Assembly (NCBI RefSeq): GCF_009697225.1
Contig: NZ_WIND01000019.1
Span: 1-64,000, forward strand
DNA from: Halovulum marinum
GTDB lineage: Bacteria > Pseudomonadota > Alphaproteobacteria > Rhodobacterales > Rhodobacteraceae
DNA: 64,000 nt
Reading direction: 5' to 3'
Below the pieces are notes generated by a model. The model did not search any database. It was not told the origin of the DNA and worked only from the letters and a program-made list of their open reading frames with translations. Shown here in pieces: positions 1 through 9,258 of the stretch. A program made the position numbers and the translations under genes. Within the stretch, counting starts at the first letter, position 1. Every line of letters begins with the position of its first letter.

Positions 1-562
1 CCGCTGCCGCTGCCGTGCCGGAAGTGAATCATGTTCTCGAAACCGCGTCGAGACCGGCCTTTTTCAGCAGCCTGTTAAGGGCGAACTGCCGGGCGAGACC
101 ATGCCGGGCAGCAAGCGCGGTGATCCCGGCGGTCCCGGGCACCGCCAGGGTCGTCGGCCATGCGAAATGGCGGATCGATCCGAAGGCCCTCGTGGGCACC
201 GGCCTCGTCGTCTCCCGAGCCTGCGCCGCGTACGGGCGGCTGCGGCGGTTCCGCTTCGGATCTGGCCGCACCGGCGGGGCCAATGCGTTCTTGACAGCGC
301 CCCGCCGCGCCGCCGATGGTTCCGCCGACCGGTCCGGGGCCGCGCGTGTCGCGACGCGGGCCCGGCCACGCGACCCCGCGACATGACGTCGGGGCAGGCG
401 GGGCCTTGCGCGGCGACCGGCGCGGCGACCGGCGCGGCGACGAATGACGGGGACGGAACGAACACGAAGATCACCAGACCGATGCCCCGGACCACCGACG
501 CGAAGGCACCAGTTCCAGATATTCCAAGGGCGGATCCACCGCCGAACACCACGGAGGAAACC
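1..562. other. Stretch without a convincing gene upstream of the TRAP binding protein
   Basis: Open frames exist on both strands here, as expected in very G+C-rich DNA, but none has a good ribosome site plus recognisable protein sequence. The reading frame of the downstream binding protein stays open back to about position 101, but its signal peptide clearly begins at 563. The stretch holds a short 12-bp tandem repeat (409-441). It may contain the promoter of the TRAP gene or the decayed end of a neighbour outside the window. Confidence 0.5.
409..441. repeat. 12-bp tandem repeat, about 2.75 copies
   Basis: The unit cgcggcgaccgg occurs at 409-420 and 421-432 and in partial form at 433-441. 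It lies in apparently non-coding DNA about 120 bp before the TRAP binding-protein start. Other intergenic 12-bp tandem repeats occur near 27839 and 30418, with different unit sequences. Confidence 0.85.
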
Positions 563-1579
563 ATGCGACTCACGACCACGACAGCGCTTGCAGGCCTGCT
601 TGCCCTCGGGCTGGGGGCGGCGGCCGGCGCGCAGACCACCACCCTGCGGATCCAGAACCACCAGGCCCCCGAGTCGACCTCGGGCCGCATGATCGCCGAC
701 TTCGTCGAGAACGTGCAGCGCATGTCCGACGGCGAGATCCAGATCGAGATGTTCTACTCCTCCGCCGTCGTCGCCTCGGCCGAGACCTTCGACGCCGCCG
801 CCGACGGCATCCTCGACTGCGACATGACCAACGGCTCGTACCAGACCGGCAAGAACCCGGCGTTCCAGTTCGTCGCCGACACCATGGGCGGCTACGACAC
901 GCCGCTGCAGTACCAGGCCTGGGTGAACGTCGGCGGCGGCAAGGAGCTGATCAACGAGCTCTATTCCGAATACGGCATGACCTTCATCGGCGCCCACGTC
1001 GGCGGCCAGGAATCGCTGAACTCGACCAAGCCGATCGCCGGCCCCGAGGATCTGAAGGACTGGAAATTCCGCTCGCCGCCGGGGATGGAATCCGAGATCT
1101 TCGCCGAACTGGGCGCCTCGCCGATTGTGATGGACTTCACCGAGATCTTCACCGCGCTCGAGACCGGCATCATCGACGGCGCCGACGCCTCGTCGCTGGC
1201 GGTGAATGTCGGCCTGGGGATCTACGACATCGCCAAGCACACCACCTATCCGGGCTTCCACTCGATGTCCTCGGACCAGCTGGCCTGCCGCACCGACGTA
1301 TGGGAATCGCTGCCCGACGCGCACAAGGCGATCATCGAGTCGGCCGAGAAGGTGCTGGCGTTCGACCTGATGATGGCCACCCTGGTCGAGAACGGCGAGG
1401 CGCTGTCGGCGCTGCCCGAAAAGGGCGTGACCATCTACGACTGGTCGGCCGAGGACCGCGCCGCGTTCCGCACCGCCGCGCAGACCACCTGGGAGGAGTG
1501 GGCCGAGCGCACGCCCGAGACCCGCAAGTTCGTCGAAAGCCACAAGGCGTTCATCGAGCGCATCGGCCTCGGCGACTGA
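563..1579 (+). CDS. TRAP transporter solute-binding protein, DctP family
   Basis: A 338-residue periplasmic binding protein for a TRAP (tripartite ATP-independent periplasmic) transporter, which would deliver an organic acid or related anion to a DctQM membrane pair. The first 23 residues are a Sec signal peptide ending in an AGA-Q cleavage site. The middle carries the DctP core: an arginine in FRSPPG, LGASPIVMDF, and the ALETGIIDGAD segment that shapes the carboxylate pocket. The start at 563 is fixed by ggagg just upstream and by the signal peptide. No dctQ or dctM gene follows; a G+C-rich hairpin lies after the stop, so the gene looks monocistronic and its membrane partners must be elsewhere. 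The dctBD-like regulators at 9.3-12.4 kb are the nearest candidates for control, but that is inference. The substrate cannot be told from sequence. Confidence 0.88.
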   Translation: MRLTTTTALAGLLALGLGAAAGAQTTTLRIQNHQAPESTSGRMIADFVENVQRMSDGEIQIEMFYSSAVVASAETFDAAADGILDCDMTNGSYQTGKNPAFQFVADTMGGYDTPLQYQAWVNVGGGKELINELYSEYGMTFIGAHVGGQESLNSTKPIAGPEDLKDWKFRSPPGMESEIFAELGASPIVMDFTEIFTALETGIIDGADASSLAVNVGLGIYDIAKHTTYPGFHSMSSDQLACRTDVWESLPDAHKAIIESAEKVLAFDLMMATLVENGEALSALPEKGVTIYDWSAEDRAAFRTAAQTTWEEWAERTPETRKFVESHKAFIERIGLGD

Positions 1580-1589
1580 GCCGACCCGA

Positions 1590-1617
1590 CCGCCGCCCGG
1601 CCGGTGCCGGGCGGCGG
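1590..1617 (+). terminator. G+C-rich hairpin after the TRAP gene
   Basis: A perfect 11-bp inverted repeat (ccgccgcccgg / ccgggcggcgg) with a 6-nt loop begins 10 bp after the TRAP stop. There is no long T-run after it, so it is a probable but not textbook intrinsic terminator. Confidence 0.55.
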
Positions 1618-1676
1618 CCTAACCCGGTCTTAACCCCCGCGCGCCGATAACCGGACCGAACCGGCTCGGAGGGGGC

Positions 1677-2426
1677 ATGACACGATCGATTTCGAACCCG
1701 CGGCGGCGCGGACCGCCGCCAGCCGCCGCACCGGCGCAGGCCGCGACCGTGCTGCGGCCGGCAGCGGCCGGGGCGCCGCGCGGCGAGCGCGACGCCGAGG
1801 CGTCGATGCGCGCCGAGATCGGCGCCGCCGTGCGCGTGATCCGCAACCTGCCGCGGCTGATGCGCGACGATCTGAGCACCGCGCCGCCGCATGTGCGCAC
1901 CGCCGCCGAAGCGTCGCTGGACGCGTTCGCGGCGCAAGCCGACCGGATCGAGTCGGCGCTGCGCCGGCACGGCGATCTGTCGGCGCTGGAGGCCGCGCCC
2001 GGCACGCCGGAGCCGGACGCCGCCGCCGCGATCGGCCACATCGCCGCCATGCGCGGCCTGGCCACCGGCCGGCGGGTCGCGGTCGACGCGACGATCCCGG
2101 CGCTGCGCCTGGACCGCGCCCTTCTGTCGGCGGCGGTGAACGCGCTGATCGACGCCGGGCTCGACGCCACCCGCGCCAGCCCGGGCAGCGCGCTGACCTT
2201 GCGGGTGCTGACACGGCGGGACCGGGTGCGGCTGTCGGTGCTGCACGATGTCGCGCCGCCGGCCGAGCCGGATCGCGCGGCGCTGTTCACCGGACCGCAC
2301 GCGGGACCGGCGATGGTCCACCTGTGGCAACTGGCGGCCCGGACGGGCGCACTGCTTGAGCTGGGGCCCGGCCCGGGCGGCGGCGGCACCCGCATCACCC
2401 TCGAGCTGCCGGACCGCGCCGGATGA
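1677..2426 (+). CDS. Degenerate histidine-kinase-like ATPase domain protein
   Basis: A 249-residue protein of uncertain function. After a Pro/Ala/Arg-rich N-terminus (about 1-38), residues about 40-105 look like a two-helix dimerisation segment, followed by a small GHKL ATPase-like fold: an N-box-like AVNALIDAGLDAT, a G1-like turn, and a terminal GTRITLELP strand typical of HATPase domains. No histidine with the usual H-E/D pattern is visible in the first helix. This architecture resembles ChpT-type histidine phosphotransferases or worn-down sensor kinases, but the diagnostic HD motif of ChpT is missing. A strong ggaggg site precedes the ATG. It sits alone between the TRAP gene and rnd, with no receiver-domain partner nearby. 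The kinase-fold call is pattern-based and moderately supported. Confidence 0.55.
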   Translation: MTRSISNPRRRGPPPAAAPAQAATVLRPAAAGAPRGERDAEASMRAEIGAAVRVIRNLPRLMRDDLSTAPPHVRTAAEASLDAFAAQADRIESALRRHGDLSALEAAPGTPEPDAAAAIGHIAAMRGLATGRRVAVDATIPALRLDRALLSAAVNALIDAGLDATRASPGSALTLRVLTRRDRVRLSVLHDVAPPAEPDRAALFTGPHAGPAMVHLWQLAARTGALLELGPGPGGGGTRITLELPDRAG

Positions 2427-2499
2427 CGTGGCGGCGGACCGGCGCCGGCGCTGCACAATGCAATGGTCAAGCCGCGGCGGGGGCGATATAAAACCCGCC

Positions 2500-3654
2500 A
2501 TGATCACGATTACCACGACGGACGCGCTTACAGAATTCTGCGGGCGCGCGACCGGCCAGCCATTCGTCACGGTCGATACCGAGTTCCTGCGCGAGCGCAC
2601 CTACTACGCCCAGCTCTGCCTCGTGCAGCTGGCCCTTCCCGGCGACGCCGAGGGCGACGCGGTGCTGGTCGACACCCTGAGCGAGGGGCTGGACCTGGCG
2701 CCGCTGTGGGCGCTGTTCGCGGACCCCGCCATCGTCAAGGTGTTCCATGCCGCGCGGCAGGACCTGGAGATCTTCTTCCACGCCTCCGGCCGGATCCCGA
2801 CGCCGCTGTTCGACACCCAGGTCGCGGCGATGGTCTGCGGCTATGGCGAGCAGGTCGGCTACGAGACGCTGGTGCGCAAGATCTGCCAGACCGGCGTCGA
2901 CAAGTCGTCGCGCTTCACCGACTGGAGCCGCCGGCCGCTGAGCGAGAAGCAGAAGGCCTATGCGCTGGCCGACGTCACCCACCTGCGGCAGATCTATCTG
3001 ACGCTGGCGCAGCAGCTGGCCGAAAACGGCCGCGCCGCCTGGCTGCAGGAGGAACTGGCCGCGCTGACCAGCCCCGAGACCTACACGATGCGGCCCGAGG
3101 ACGCCTGGAAGCGGGTCAAGACACGGTCGAACTCGCCGCGGTTCCTGGCCGTGGTGCAGGCGCTGGCCGCGCTGCGCGAGCGGCTGGCGCAAAGCCGCGA
3201 CATCCCGCGCAACCGGGTGTTCAAGGACGACGTGATCGTGGAACTGGCGGCGACCCGGCCGACCCGGCCCGAGGATCTGGGAAAATCCCGCCTGCTGCAG
3301 CGCGACGCCCGGCGCGGCGAGCTTGCCGACGCCATCCTCGCCGCGGTCCAGGGCGCGATGGAACTGCCCAAGGACCAGCTGCCCAGCGTTCCCGAGCCGA
3401 GGGTGCGCAAGCCCGGGCAGGAGGCGCTGTCGGACCTGCTGCGCGTGCTGCTGAAGGCGCGCGCCGATGCCGCCGGCGTCGCGCAGAAGCTGATCGCGAC
3501 CAGCTCGGACCTGGACGACATCGCCAGCGGCGAGGAATCGCATGTGCTGTCGGGCTGGCGCCACGAGGTGTTCGGCGCCGACGCGCTGCGCCTGCGCGCC
3601 GGCGCCATTGCCCTGTCCGCCGACGGCGACAAGGTGCGCATCGTCGAGATCTGA
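2500..3654 (+). CDS. rnd: Ribonuclease D
   Basis: A 384-residue 3'-5' exoribonuclease that trims the 3' ends of tRNA precursors and other small stable RNAs. The DEDDy exonuclease residues are visible: D26 and E28 (VDTEF), D88 (ARQDLEIF), and Y154/D158 (YALADVTHL). The C-terminal half holds the HRDC domain, with the RNase D-typical run KTRSNSPRFLAVVQALAALR and DIPRNRVFKDD. Length matches the family. The start is the ATG after a ggggcga site; the frame is open further upstream but that part overlaps the preceding gene and has no family similarity. It is separated from the neighbours by small gaps and appears to be its own unit. Confidence 0.95.
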   Translation: MITITTTDALTEFCGRATGQPFVTVDTEFLRERTYYAQLCLVQLALPGDAEGDAVLVDTLSEGLDLAPLWALFADPAIVKVFHAARQDLEIFFHASGRIPTPLFDTQVAAMVCGYGEQVGYETLVRKICQTGVDKSSRFTDWSRRPLSEKQKAYALADVTHLRQIYLTLAQQLAENGRAAWLQEELAALTSPETYTMRPEDAWKRVKTRSNSPRFLAVVQALAALRERLAQSRDIPRNRVFKDDVIVELAATRPTRPEDLGKSRLLQRDARRGELADAILAAVQGAMELPKDQLPSVPEPRVRKPGQEALSDLLRVLLKARADAAGVAQKLIATSSDLDDIASGEESHVLSGWRHEVFGADALRLRAGAIALSADGDKVRIVEI

Positions 3655-3673
3655 CGCGCGCCCGGCGGCCGCG

Positions 3674-4141
3674 TCAGCGACGCAGGTCGACGGTACCGGT
3701 GCGCGACAGCACGCGGAAGCCGCGGATCTCGTCCAGCGCGGCATCGGGCACGAACACCGCCGCCGTCAGCAGCCGCGAGCGCGCCGGACCGACCGGCGCC
3801 TCGCCCGGCGGCGGCAGCGCCCGGAACGCGTAGGTGACGATGCCGTCGGCGTCGGGCGCGCCGCGGTTCGCCGCGACCAGCGCCGCGCCGTAGTAGCCCT
3901 GGGTCGGCGCGACCGAACTGGCGCGCAGGATCACGCCGCGCAGCGCCGGCTCGGGCACCACCTCGGCCAGGCTGTCGACCAGCACCGAGCCGTCCGCCGC
4001 CACCGTGGCCGCGACCTGCTCCACCGACAGCCCGCGCGAGGACACCGCCACCGCGCCCGCGTCGCGCGTATCGCCCCCGCCGAACCCGAGCCAGGAACAG
4101 CCCGTCAGGCCCATGACCGCAAGCACCGCAACCCAACGCAT
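3674..4141 (-). CDS. Putative lipoprotein of unknown function
   Basis: A 155-residue protein with a short signal sequence ending in a lipobox (GLTGC, Cys 15), so it should be lipid-anchored in the envelope. The mature part has no motif I recognise; it contains repeated valine-rich strands and ends in RVLSRTGTVDLRR. The start at 4141 is chosen over an in-frame ATG nine codons upstream because ggagga lies just before it and the signal peptide then has normal length. It is convergent with rnd and divergent from sufE. Exported lipoprotein is well supported; role unknown. Confidence 0.72.
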   Translation of the reverse strand: MRWVAVLAVMGLTGCSWLGFGGGDTRDAGAVAVSSRGLSVEQVAATVAADGSVLVDSLAEVVPEPALRGVILRASSVAPTQGYYGAALVAANRGAPDADGIVTYAFRALPPPGEAPVGPARSRLLTAAVFVPDAALDEIRGFRVLSRTGTVDLRR

Positions 4142-4267
4142 CCTTTTCCTCCCGGAAATCAACTCCATGTCCGGTGTACTGAAGCCCTGCCGCGTTGAAA
4201 AGCCGCGACTGGACGCGCGCGGCGCGAAGTCTTACCTAAGAGGCAGAAAATGCCGGAGCGCAGCGCC

Positions 4268-4696
4268 ATGACCGCCAGTTTCGACGAGATCGCCGACAAC
4301 TTCGCCTTCCTCGACGAGTGGGAGGACCGCTACCGCTATGTCATCGAGCTGGGCAAGGAGATGCCGCCGCTCGACGAGACGCAGAAAGTGCCCGCCACCA
4401 AGGTCGAGGGCTGCGCCAGCCAGGTCTGGCTGGTGCCGCGGGTCGACGGCGACGGGCAGGGCGCGCGGATCAGCTTCGACGGCGACAGCGACGCGCTGAT
4501 CGTGCGCGGGCTGATCGCGATCCTGCGGGCGCTCTACAACGGCCGCACCGCCGCCGAGATCGCCGGCATCGACGCCCATGCCCGGCTGGGCGAGCTGGGG
4601 CTGCAGCAGCATCTGTCGGCACAGCGATCGAACGGGCTGCGGGCGATGATCGGCCGCGTCGAGGCGATCGCCGCGCAGGTGCGGGAAGCCGCGTGA
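4268..4696 (+). CDS. sufE: Cysteine desulfuration protein SufE
   Basis: SufE accepts persulfide sulfur from the cysteine desulfurase SufS and passes it to the SufBCD scaffold for Fe-S cluster assembly. The 142-residue protein has the acceptor cysteine in KVEGCASQVW (C49) and the family's C-terminal LSAQRSNGLR segment. The start at 4268 is preferred because family members begin a few residues before FDEI and a ggag site precedes it; an in-frame ATG at 4250 with an agagg site would add six residues. No other suf gene is in the window. Its stop overlaps the GTG start of the next gene (GTGA), so the two are probably co-translated. Confidence 0.93.
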   Translation: MTASFDEIADNFAFLDEWEDRYRYVIELGKEMPPLDETQKVPATKVEGCASQVWLVPRVDGDGQGARISFDGDSDALIVRGLIAILRALYNGRTAAEIAGIDAHARLGELGLQQHLSAQRSNGLRAMIGRVEAIAAQVREAA

Positions 4697-5703
4697 GAAC
4701 CGGTCTCGAGGCGCTGCTGGCGCGCCGCGACTGGCTGCTGGCCGACGGCGCCACCGGCACCACGCTGTTCGACATGGGGCTGCAGGCGGGCGATGCGCCC
4801 GAGCTGTGGAACCTGGACGCGCCGGAGCGGATCCGCGCGCTCTACCAGGGCGCGGTGGATGCGGGCTGCGATCTGTTCCTGACCAACAGCTTCGGCGGCA
4901 CCGCGGCGCGGCTGAAGCTGCACCATGCCGAGGACCGGGTGCACGAGCTGAACCGCGCCGCCGCCGCTCTGGCGCGCGAGGTGGCCGACGCCGCCGACCG
5001 GCCGCTGGTGGTCGCCGGCTCGATGGGCCCGACCGGCGAAATCTTGGAGCCGGTCGGCAGCCTGCCGATCCAGGACGCCGCGGCGATGTTCGAGGCGCAG
5101 GCGCGCGGCCTGCTCGACGGCGGCGCGGACGTGTTGTGGGTCGAGACCATCTCCGCCCCCGAGGAGTTGCGCGCCGCGGCGCTGGCGGTCGGCCGCACCG
5201 GCGCGCCCTGGTGCTGCACAATGAGTTTCGACACCGCCGGGCGCACGATGATGGGCGTGACCTCGGCCGACATGGTGGCGCTGGTGGCGGACCTGGCGCC
5301 GCCGCCGCTGGCGTTCGGCGCGAACTGCGGCGTCGGCGCCTCGGATCTGCTGCGCACGGTGCGCGGCATGTCCGCGGCCGGGGCGCGGATGCCGCTGATC
5401 GCCAAGGGCAACGCCGGCGTGCCGCGCTTCGTCGACGGACATGTGCACTACGACGGCACGCCCGCGCTGATGGCGGACTATGCCGAGCTGGCGCTGGCCT
5501 GCGGCGCGCGAATCATCGGCGGCTGCTGCGGCACCGGGCCGGCGCACCTGGCGGCTATGCGCGTGCGGCTCGAGGCGCTGGACGGGGCGGGGGAGTTGCC
5601 CGCGCTCGACCAGATCGCGGCGCGGCTGGGGGCGTTCTCGTCCGACGGCGACGGCACCGGCGCGCCGGCCCAAGCGCGTCCCCGGCGGCGGCGGCGGGGC
5701 TAG
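4693..5703 (+). CDS. Homocysteine S-methyltransferase domain protein (BMT / MetH N-terminal type)
   Basis: A 336-residue zinc-dependent methyltransferase corresponding to the homocysteine-binding module of MetH and to betaine-homocysteine methyltransferase. The three zinc cysteines are visible: C212 in FGANCGVG and C278/C279 in GGCCGTGPAH. The N-terminal DGATGTTLFDMG and the LTNSFGG strand are also typical. It is read from GTG at 4693, overlapping the sufE stop by 4 nt. The tail is very Arg-rich. The corrinoid protein at 6949 and the DUF1638 gene at 8568 lie close by on the same strand. The likely role is methyl transfer to homocysteine, either as part of a split B12 methionine synthase or from betaine; sequence alone does not decide. 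Confidence 0.85.
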   Translation: MRTGLEALLARRDWLLADGATGTTLFDMGLQAGDAPELWNLDAPERIRALYQGAVDAGCDLFLTNSFGGTAARLKLHHAEDRVHELNRAAAALAREVADAADRPLVVAGSMGPTGEILEPVGSLPIQDAAAMFEAQARGLLDGGADVLWVETISAPEELRAAALAVGRTGAPWCCTMSFDTAGRTMMGVTSADMVALVADLAPPPLAFGANCGVGASDLLRTVRGMSAAGARMPLIAKGNAGVPRFVDGHVHYDGTPALMADYAELALACGARIIGGCCGTGPAHLAAMRVRLEALDGAGELPALDQIAARLGAFSSDGDGTGAPAQARPRRRRRG

Positions 5704-6785
5704 AACAACGACAGCTGCTCGCCCGGCCGCGGCGGCACCCGGAACAGATCGCGGCGCAGCGCCGGCAGTTGCCGCGACAGGCCGGTGCGGCCCAGCGCCA
5801 CCGCGAACCGCTTCGCCAGCAGATCGGCCCACAGCCCCTGGCCGCGCATCCGCCGGCCCCATTCCGGGTCGTAGTCGCGGCCGCCGTGCAGCTCCCGCAC
5901 CCGGCCCATCACCCGGCGGGCGCGGTCGGGATAGACCTCCTCGAGCCACTCGCGGAACAGCGGCGAGACCTCGAGCGGCAGCCGCAGCACGATGTAGCTG
6001 GCCGCCGTGGCGCCGGCGTCCGCGGCGGCCTGCATCAGCGATTCCAGCTCGTGGTCGGTCAGCCCCGGCACCACCGGGGCGATCATCGCCCGCACCGGGA
6101 TCCCGGCCTCGGCCAGCAGCCCGATGCTGCGCAGCCGGTGCGCGGGCGCGGCGGCGCGCGGCTCCATCCGCCGGCTGAGCTTCGGATCCAGCGTGGTCAG
6201 CGACACGCCGACGTGCGCCAGCCCGTCGGCCGCCATCTCGGCCAGCAGCCCCAGGTCGCGCCGGATCAGCGCGCCCTTGGTGACGATCGACACCGGGTGG
6301 CGGAACGCGTTCAGCACCTCCAGCACGCCGCGCATGATCTGCAGCCGCTGTTCGACCGGTTGGTAGGGGTCGGTGTTGGTGCCGATGGCGATCACGTCGG
6401 GCCGGTAGCGCCGCGCCGACAGCGCCTTGCGCAGCAGTTCGGGCGCGCGCGGCTTGGAGAACAGCCGGGTCTCGAAATCCAGCCCCGGCGACAGGCCCAG
6501 ATAGGCGTGCGAGGGCCGGGCGAAGCAGTAGATGCAGCCATGCTCGCAACCCCGGTACGGGTTGATCGAGCGGTCGAACGGGATATCGGGCGAGGTGTTT
6601 CGCGCCAGGATGCTGCGGCTGCCGTCCTCGGTCACCTGGGTGCGCACCTGCGGCTCCGGCTCCCGGCCCCAGCCGTCGTCCGCGTGCAGGCGGCGGTGCG
6701 GCTCGAACCGGCCGGGGGCGTTGGACAGCGCGCCGCGGCCGCGCGCGGCGCCGGGCAGGACCCGATCTGATTCGACCTTCGACAT
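5700..6785 (-). CDS. Radical SAM protein, PA0069 / SplB-like family
   Basis: A 361-residue radical S-adenosylmethionine protein of unknown substrate. The [4Fe-4S] motif CX3CX2C is at CEHGCIYC, followed by FARPSHAYLGLSPG, which is characteristic of the PA0069-like group related to spore photoproduct lyase. GRGALSNAPGRFE near the N-terminus is also family-typical, which sets the start at 6785; a longer frame would add an unrelated Arg-rich segment. Its TAG stop overlaps the TAG of the preceding gene on a shared CTAG palindrome, so the two genes converge with a 4-bp overlap. No clear ribosome site is seen before the ATG. Substrate and pathway are unknown. Confidence 0.85.
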   Translation of the reverse strand: MSKVESDRVLPGAARGRGALSNAPGRFEPHRRLHADDGWGREPEPQVRTQVTEDGSRSILARNTSPDIPFDRSINPYRGCEHGCIYCFARPSHAYLGLSPGLDFETRLFSKPRAPELLRKALSARRYRPDVIAIGTNTDPYQPVEQRLQIMRGVLEVLNAFRHPVSIVTKGALIRRDLGLLAEMAADGLAHVGVSLTTLDPKLSRRMEPRAAAPAHRLRSIGLLAEAGIPVRAMIAPVVPGLTDHELESLMQAAADAGATAASYIVLRLPLEVSPLFREWLEEVYPDRARRVMGRVRELHGGRDYDPEWGRRMRGQGLWADLLAKRFAVALGRTGLSRQLPALRRDLFRVPPRPGEQLSLF

Positions 6786-6948
6786 GCCGGAACAAGAACA
6801 TAAAGTGAACAAAAGCGCCAGACCGGCGGCCGCCGGGTGCCGGCGTCGCCGGCGGACGGTTCCGCGTCGCAAATCGGCCACCCGCCGGGGCGCAATTCAT
6901 GTCACGCCAAAAGGAACGGTAGCGCGGCCACAGGCGGAGACCCGGAGC

Positions 6949-7656
<708 letters not shown>

Positions 7657-7668
7657 GCCGCCGCCGGA

Positions 7669-8409
7669 TCAGCGCGCCACCGCGGCGCGCCGGTCCATGC
7701 CGCGCACGCCCTGCGCGATCCGCGCCACGTGCAGCACCGTGCCCGATATCCAGCCCAGCCACCAGGGATGCTCGCGCAGCACGTCCAGCAGCAGCACGAT
7801 CCGCGGCGTCTCGGCCCGGTTGATCGCGGCGTGCATGTAGGTGTCGTCCCACAGCAGGTCGTCGCCGGTGCGCAGGTAGTGGGTATTGCCGTCGATCTGC
7901 AGCTCGGCCGAGGTGCGGCCCTCGCCCAGATCCTCGACCAGATAGGCCAGGTGGTAGCGCCAGACGCCCTTCCACGGGCCGCGGTGCGGCCGCAGGTGCT
8001 TGCCGCCCGGAAACACCGACACCGTGGCCGAGACCACGCGCGGGTTGCGCCGCAGGAAATCCGCCATCAGCGGCATCTGTGCCAGGTTCGCCCGGTAGTC
8101 GTAGCTGTAGGCGCGCAGCGCGACCATCTTCCAGGGGATCCTGTCGTGCTCGTAGAAGGTGGTCTGCTCGGGCATGATCTCGTGGTTCGCCGGCAGGTCG
8201 CGGCCGGTGGCCACCGCCAGCGCCTCGGCGCGGAACGCATCGAAGTTGGCACGCAGTTCGGCGGCGGCGGGGAACGCCGCCAGCAGATCCTCCGCCACCG
8301 CCGGGGTCGGGAACGCCCGCTCGTAGGGCCTGCGCATCAGCTCGCGCCAGAACCGGTAGCCCCACGGCCCGTACTTGACCATCTTGCGCAGGCGTTTCTT
8401 CAGCTTCAT
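7669..8409 (-). CDS. Aspartyl/asparaginyl beta-hydroxylase domain protein
   Basis: A 246-residue member of the AspH-like 2-oxoglutarate/Fe(II) oxygenase family. The likely iron ligands are H142 (in LRPHRGPWKG) and H193 (in DDTYMHAAIN), with R203 placed to bind 2-oxoglutarate; in this family a third acidic ligand is absent. The WDDTYMHAAINRAETPRIVLLLDV block is typical. The N-terminus is strongly basic without a clear signal peptide; a hydrophobic WWLGWISGTVLHV stretch lies near the C-terminus and may touch the membrane. A ggaga site precedes the ATG. It points against the corrinoid gene with only a 12-bp gap at the 3' ends. Bacterial substrates are mostly unknown; hydroxylation of lipid acyl chains or protein residues are both precedented. 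Confidence 0.82.
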   Translation of the reverse strand: MKLKKRLRKMVKYGPWGYRFWRELMRRPYERAFPTPAVAEDLLAAFPAAAELRANFDAFRAEALAVATGRDLPANHEIMPEQTTFYEHDRIPWKMVALRAYSYDYRANLAQMPLMADFLRRNPRVVSATVSVFPGGKHLRPHRGPWKGVWRYHLAYLVEDLGEGRTSAELQIDGNTHYLRTGDDLLWDDTYMHAAINRAETPRIVLLLDVLREHPWWLGWISGTVLHVARIAQGVRGMDRRAAVAR

Positions 8410-8567
8410 CGCGTTCTCCCGGGGCTGCCCGCTCCCTGTCTACCCGATCCCTCGCGCCGGTAAAGATGGCGTGTGCGCGTCGGCCATGCGCTGCCGCGGC
8501 ACCCGCAGGGCATTGCATCGCGCCGCCGGCGAACACACACTGCGCCGAGGCTGCAGGAGGGCGCACC

Positions 8568-9206
8568 ATGCGCTTGCGCGACGAGGTGCTGGCGGAACGC
8601 GGACTGGATCTCAGGCAGGGCGCGGCGCCGCTGCTGCTGATCGCCTGCGGTGCGCTGGCGCGCGAGATCCTGGCGCTGCGCGCGGCGAACGGCTGGACGC
8701 ACATGGACCTGCAGTGCCTGCCGGCGAAGCTGCACCTGACCCCGGACCGGCTGCCGGACGCGGTCGCGGCCGCGGTGGCCGAGGCGCGCGGCCGCTACGA
8801 GCGGATCTTCGTGGTCTACGCCGACTGCGGCACCGGCGGGCTGCTGCAGGCGCGCTGCGCGCAGCTGGGCGTCGAGATGGTGCCGGGCCCGCACTGCTAC
8901 AGCTTCTTCGACGGCAACGACGCCTTCGCCGCCCGCGCCGAGGACGAGGTGACCAGCTTCTACCTGACCGATTTCCTGGTGCGCCAGTTCGACGCCTTCG
9001 TCTGGCGGCCGATGGGGCTCGACCGGCACCCGGAGCTGCGCGACATGCTGTTCGGCAACTACGAGCGCCTGGTCTACCTGGCGCAGACCCGCGAACCGGC
9101 GCTGGAGGCGCAGGCGCGGGACGCGGCGCGCCGGCTGGGGCTGGAATACCGCTACCGCTTTACCGGCTACGGCGATCTGGCGACGGAACTGGCGCAGCGG
9201 GCCTGA
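8568..9206 (+). CDS. DUF1638 domain protein
   Basis: A 212-residue protein of the DUF1638 family. Visible hallmarks are LLLIACGALAREI near the N-terminus and FVVYADCGTGG, with cysteines that could bind metal or a cofactor, then PHCYSFFDG. The family is known mainly from genomes and from neighbourhoods of corrinoid-dependent methyltransferases in methanogens and alphaproteobacteria; no reaction is firmly assigned. An aggagg site sits 7 nt before the ATG. Its closeness to the corrinoid carrier and the homocysteine methyltransferase suggests a part in the same B12 chemistry, perhaps cofactor handling; that is inference. Confidence 0.8.
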   Translation: MRLRDEVLAERGLDLRQGAAPLLLIACGALAREILALRAANGWTHMDLQCLPAKLHLTPDRLPDAVAAAVAEARGRYERIFVVYADCGTGGLLQARCAQLGVEMVPGPHCYSFFDGNDAFAARAEDEVTSFYLTDFLVRQFDAFVWRPMGLDRHPELRDMLFGNYERLVYLAQTREPALEAQARDAARRLGLEYRYRFTGYGDLATELAQRA

Positions 9207-9258
9207 CCCGCCGCGCCCGGTTCGCGCCGGGATCCGCGCCCGGATTCGTGACTGCGGC

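Noticed and set aside
29-1543. Long minus-strand frame opposite the TRAP binding protein
   Set aside because: It is the antisense shadow of a well-supported gene; its composition is Arg/Gly/Val-rich without motifs. The part beyond the TRAP gene is open but also unrecognisable.
563-1579. Assigning the TRAP binding protein to C4-dicarboxylates because dctBD-like genes are in the window
   Set aside because: The loci are 8 kb apart and separated by many unrelated genes; DctP-family proteins bind many ligands, so the substrate was left open.
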